A DNA stretch of 7,467 nucleotides from assembly GCA_031273835.1 (NCBI GenBank), contig JAISRD010000171.1, positions 1-7,467 of the forward strand, in the 5' to 3' direction. Both the position numbers and the translations under genes were made by a program. The DNA is from Treponema sp. (GTDB lineage Bacteria > Spirochaetota > Spirochaetia > Treponematales > Breznakiellaceae). Below are positions 6,363-7,467 of this stretch, piece after piece. How positions within the stretch are numbered: position 1 is the first letter of the stretch; each line of letters begins with the position of its first letter. The notes beneath the pieces were generated by a model. It was not told the origin of the DNA. It saw only the letters and a program-made list of their open reading frames with translations, and searched no databases.

Positions 6363-7345
6363 GGAAAATTCTTTTACCCCTTGTCTTTGTTTTCTTCGCC
6401 TTCCGCTGTTTCGGCGCCGAATACGCCGACGGAAGGATCAAGCTCCTTATCCATGAAAATACCGGCAGGTTTTCCCTTTATTTTCTCTCCGATCCGGTCG
6501 GCGGAAAGTACAGCCCCCTCTTTGTCGATCAGGACCCCCGGACAAGTTTTCTCGCCCTGACGGTAGACGGCCGGAATTACAGGATGGGGGAAGCCTCCGC
6601 CTTCAGGATGAGCCTTGGGGGCGGCCCGCTTAATCCGGCTTTAATTTTCAAGTCCTCTTTTCTTACCGTGGTCGAGGATTTTACGTTTACGAGAAGCGCC
6701 GGTTCATCCCTCTCCGACGGCGTAAGGATCACCATAACGATCAGCAACAACGGCGAAATTCCCCGGCAGGTGGGGGTCAAACTGCTCTTCGACACAAACC
6801 TGGGAGAGGGGGGGCCGGATCATTTTGTTACGGACCGGAGAAAGATAGGCGCCGAAGCCGTTCTTGACGGAACTTCGGAGGATCGCTATTGGGTTTCCCG
6901 GTCCCCCCGGCTGGGTCTCAGGGGCGATCTTTCTTCCGGCCAAACCAGGCCGGACCTGGTCCATTTCGCCAACTGGAAGCGCCTCAACGAAGCCCCCTGG
7001 AAGGCCGACTTTTCGGAGGGGAGGAATTTTAATTTTCTCCCCACTTCCGTAGGGGATTCCGCGGTCTCTTATTACTATGATCCCCGGACCCTCGAAAAGG
7101 GGGAGGGGAGGACCGTCACTTTGGTTCTTTCCCCGGTGTATGGCCCCGGGGGAAGCGCCGGTATTCCCGATAGGGAAACGGTAGATGCCGATCTCGCTAT
7201 GCTGGGGGATATGCTTACGAAAATAGACAGATACGTTTCCTCCGGCGCCCTCCCCGCCGCCGACGAACTTGCCGCGCTTGAATCGCTTGTTTCCCGGCTT
7301 AAGCAAAAATACAAGCTCGATACCGAAGGGGCTCAACAAAACTAG
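6359..7345 (+). CDS. Secreted beta-rich protein of unknown function
   Basis: The 328-residue product starts at GTG 6359, which overlaps the previous stop (GTGA). A purine-rich GGGGGAAGGAA precedes it. Residues 1-20 are a signal peptide (RKILLPLVFVFFAF, cleavage probably after CFGA). C17 lies inside the signal and does not form a convincing lipobox because arginine precedes it. Residues 22-260 alternate short beta-strand-like segments and turns (RIKLLIHENTGRFSLYFL, VRITITISNNGE, VGVKLLFDTN, RTVTLVLSPV), suggesting beta-sandwich domains. Residues 272-320 are helical (DADLAMLGDMLTKIDRYV, LAALESLVSRLKQKYKL). I do not recognise the family and see no catalytic motif. Its tight coupling to the TPR protein suggests that the two are needed together, perhaps as partners in the periplasm. 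Confidence 0.5.
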   Translation: MRKILLPLVFVFFAFRCFGAEYADGRIKLLIHENTGRFSLYFLSDPVGGKYSPLFVDQDPRTSFLALTVDGRNYRMGEASAFRMSLGGGPLNPALIFKSSFLTVVEDFTFTRSAGSSLSDGVRITITISNNGEIPRQVGVKLLFDTNLGEGGPDHFVTDRRKIGAEAVLDGTSEDRYWVSRSPRLGLRGDLSSGQTRPDLVHFANWKRLNEAPWKADFSEGRNFNFLPTSVGDSAVSYYYDPRTLEKGEGRTVTLVLSPVYGPGGSAGIPDRETVDADLAMLGDMLTKIDRYVSSGALPAADELAALESLVSRLKQKYKLDTEGAQQN

Positions 7346-7348
7346 GCT

Positions 7349-7467
7349 ATGCTAAGGGACCCCCTGCTGAACAAAGCCCTGGGCCTTACCCGCCGGGGAA
7401 AATACGGCGACGCCATCAAAATACTCGAGGCGGAGGTATTCCGCTATCAGGAATCCTTCAGGTACTA
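7349..7467 (+). CDS. TPR-like protein, N-terminal 39 residues only (partial, cut by window edge)
   Basis: An ATG at 7349 starts three bases after the preceding TAG stop and the frame stays open to the right edge (39 complete codons). The peptide includes NKALGLTRRGKYGDAIKILE, which has the helix-turn-helix pattern of a TPR with the typical small residues and the KYGDAI turn. No signal peptide is present in the visible part, so the protein is probably cytoplasmic or membrane-anchored further on. There is no good Shine-Dalgarno, and translational coupling to the upstream gene is likely. The gene appears to be third in the plus-strand operon. Confidence 0.5.
   Translation, partial: MLRDPLLNKALGLTRRGKYGDAIKILEAEVFRYQESFRY

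Noticed and set aside
6704..7339. 211-codon minus-strand open frame opposite the secreted beta-rich protein
   Set aside because: It is Gly/Pro-rich and antisense to a gene with a clear signal peptide and coupled start. It looks like a composition shadow.
1..7467. Mobile elements, CRISPR arrays, tRNA or rRNA genes
   Set aside because: I saw no transposase or integrase motifs, no evenly spaced direct repeats, and no tRNA- or rRNA-like stretches. Nearly all of the window is accounted for by the six genes.

Overview
This 7.5-kb window looks like chromosomal DNA of a spirochaete, most likely a Treponema-type organism. The main reason is the 920-residue GreA on the minus strand: a normal GreA module sits at the end of a very long helical-repeat extension, an architecture I associate from memory with spirochaetes and, in a shorter form, chlamydiae. 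The moderately GC-rich coding sequence, the many tetratricopeptide (TPR)-like proteins and the secreted proteins of unknown function also fit a host-associated treponeme, but genus and species are inference.

Layout. Two gene groups diverge from one intergenic region at about 5099-5303. To the left, on the minus strand, lie a 312-residue cytoplasmic TPR-like protein (4160-5098), the long GreA (1375-4137) and a membrane-anchored von Willebrand factor A (vWA) protein that runs off the left edge (1-1349). Gaps of 22 and 25 bases and good Shine-Dalgarno sequences before greA and the vWA gene suggest one operon. To the right, on the plus strand, lie a secreted TPR plus coiled-coil protein (5304-6362), a secreted protein of unknown function coupled to it by a 4-base GTGA overlap (6359-7345), and the first 39 codons of another TPR-like protein (7349 to the right edge), which starts three bases later. 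This also looks like one operon. Coding density is high and no gap without a gene exceeds about 205 bases.

The divergent intergenic region is the most structured non-coding stretch. The heptamer TTTACAA can serve as a -35 element in both directions, with a 17-base spacer to a plausible -10 on each side. On the plus side, the leader of about 130 bases holds three local inverted repeats (5172-5200, 5205-5221 and 5237-5249, the last followed by five T's) and a longer-range pairing (5201-5208 with 5250-5257) that competes with the second one. This resembles an attenuator or an operator cluster.

The strongest single oddity is an uninterrupted run of ten C's (90-99), read as G10 in the vWA gene. 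At length ten the frame stays open to the window edge. Gain or loss of one G would hit a stop within a few codons to about twenty codons, removing only the cytoplasmic FHA-like end. That makes it a candidate phase-variable tract.

Together the genes suggest a transcript-cleavage factor embedded among envelope-associated scaffold proteins (vWA, TPR, secreted beta-rich). Nothing in the window fixes the biological role of the non-greA genes.
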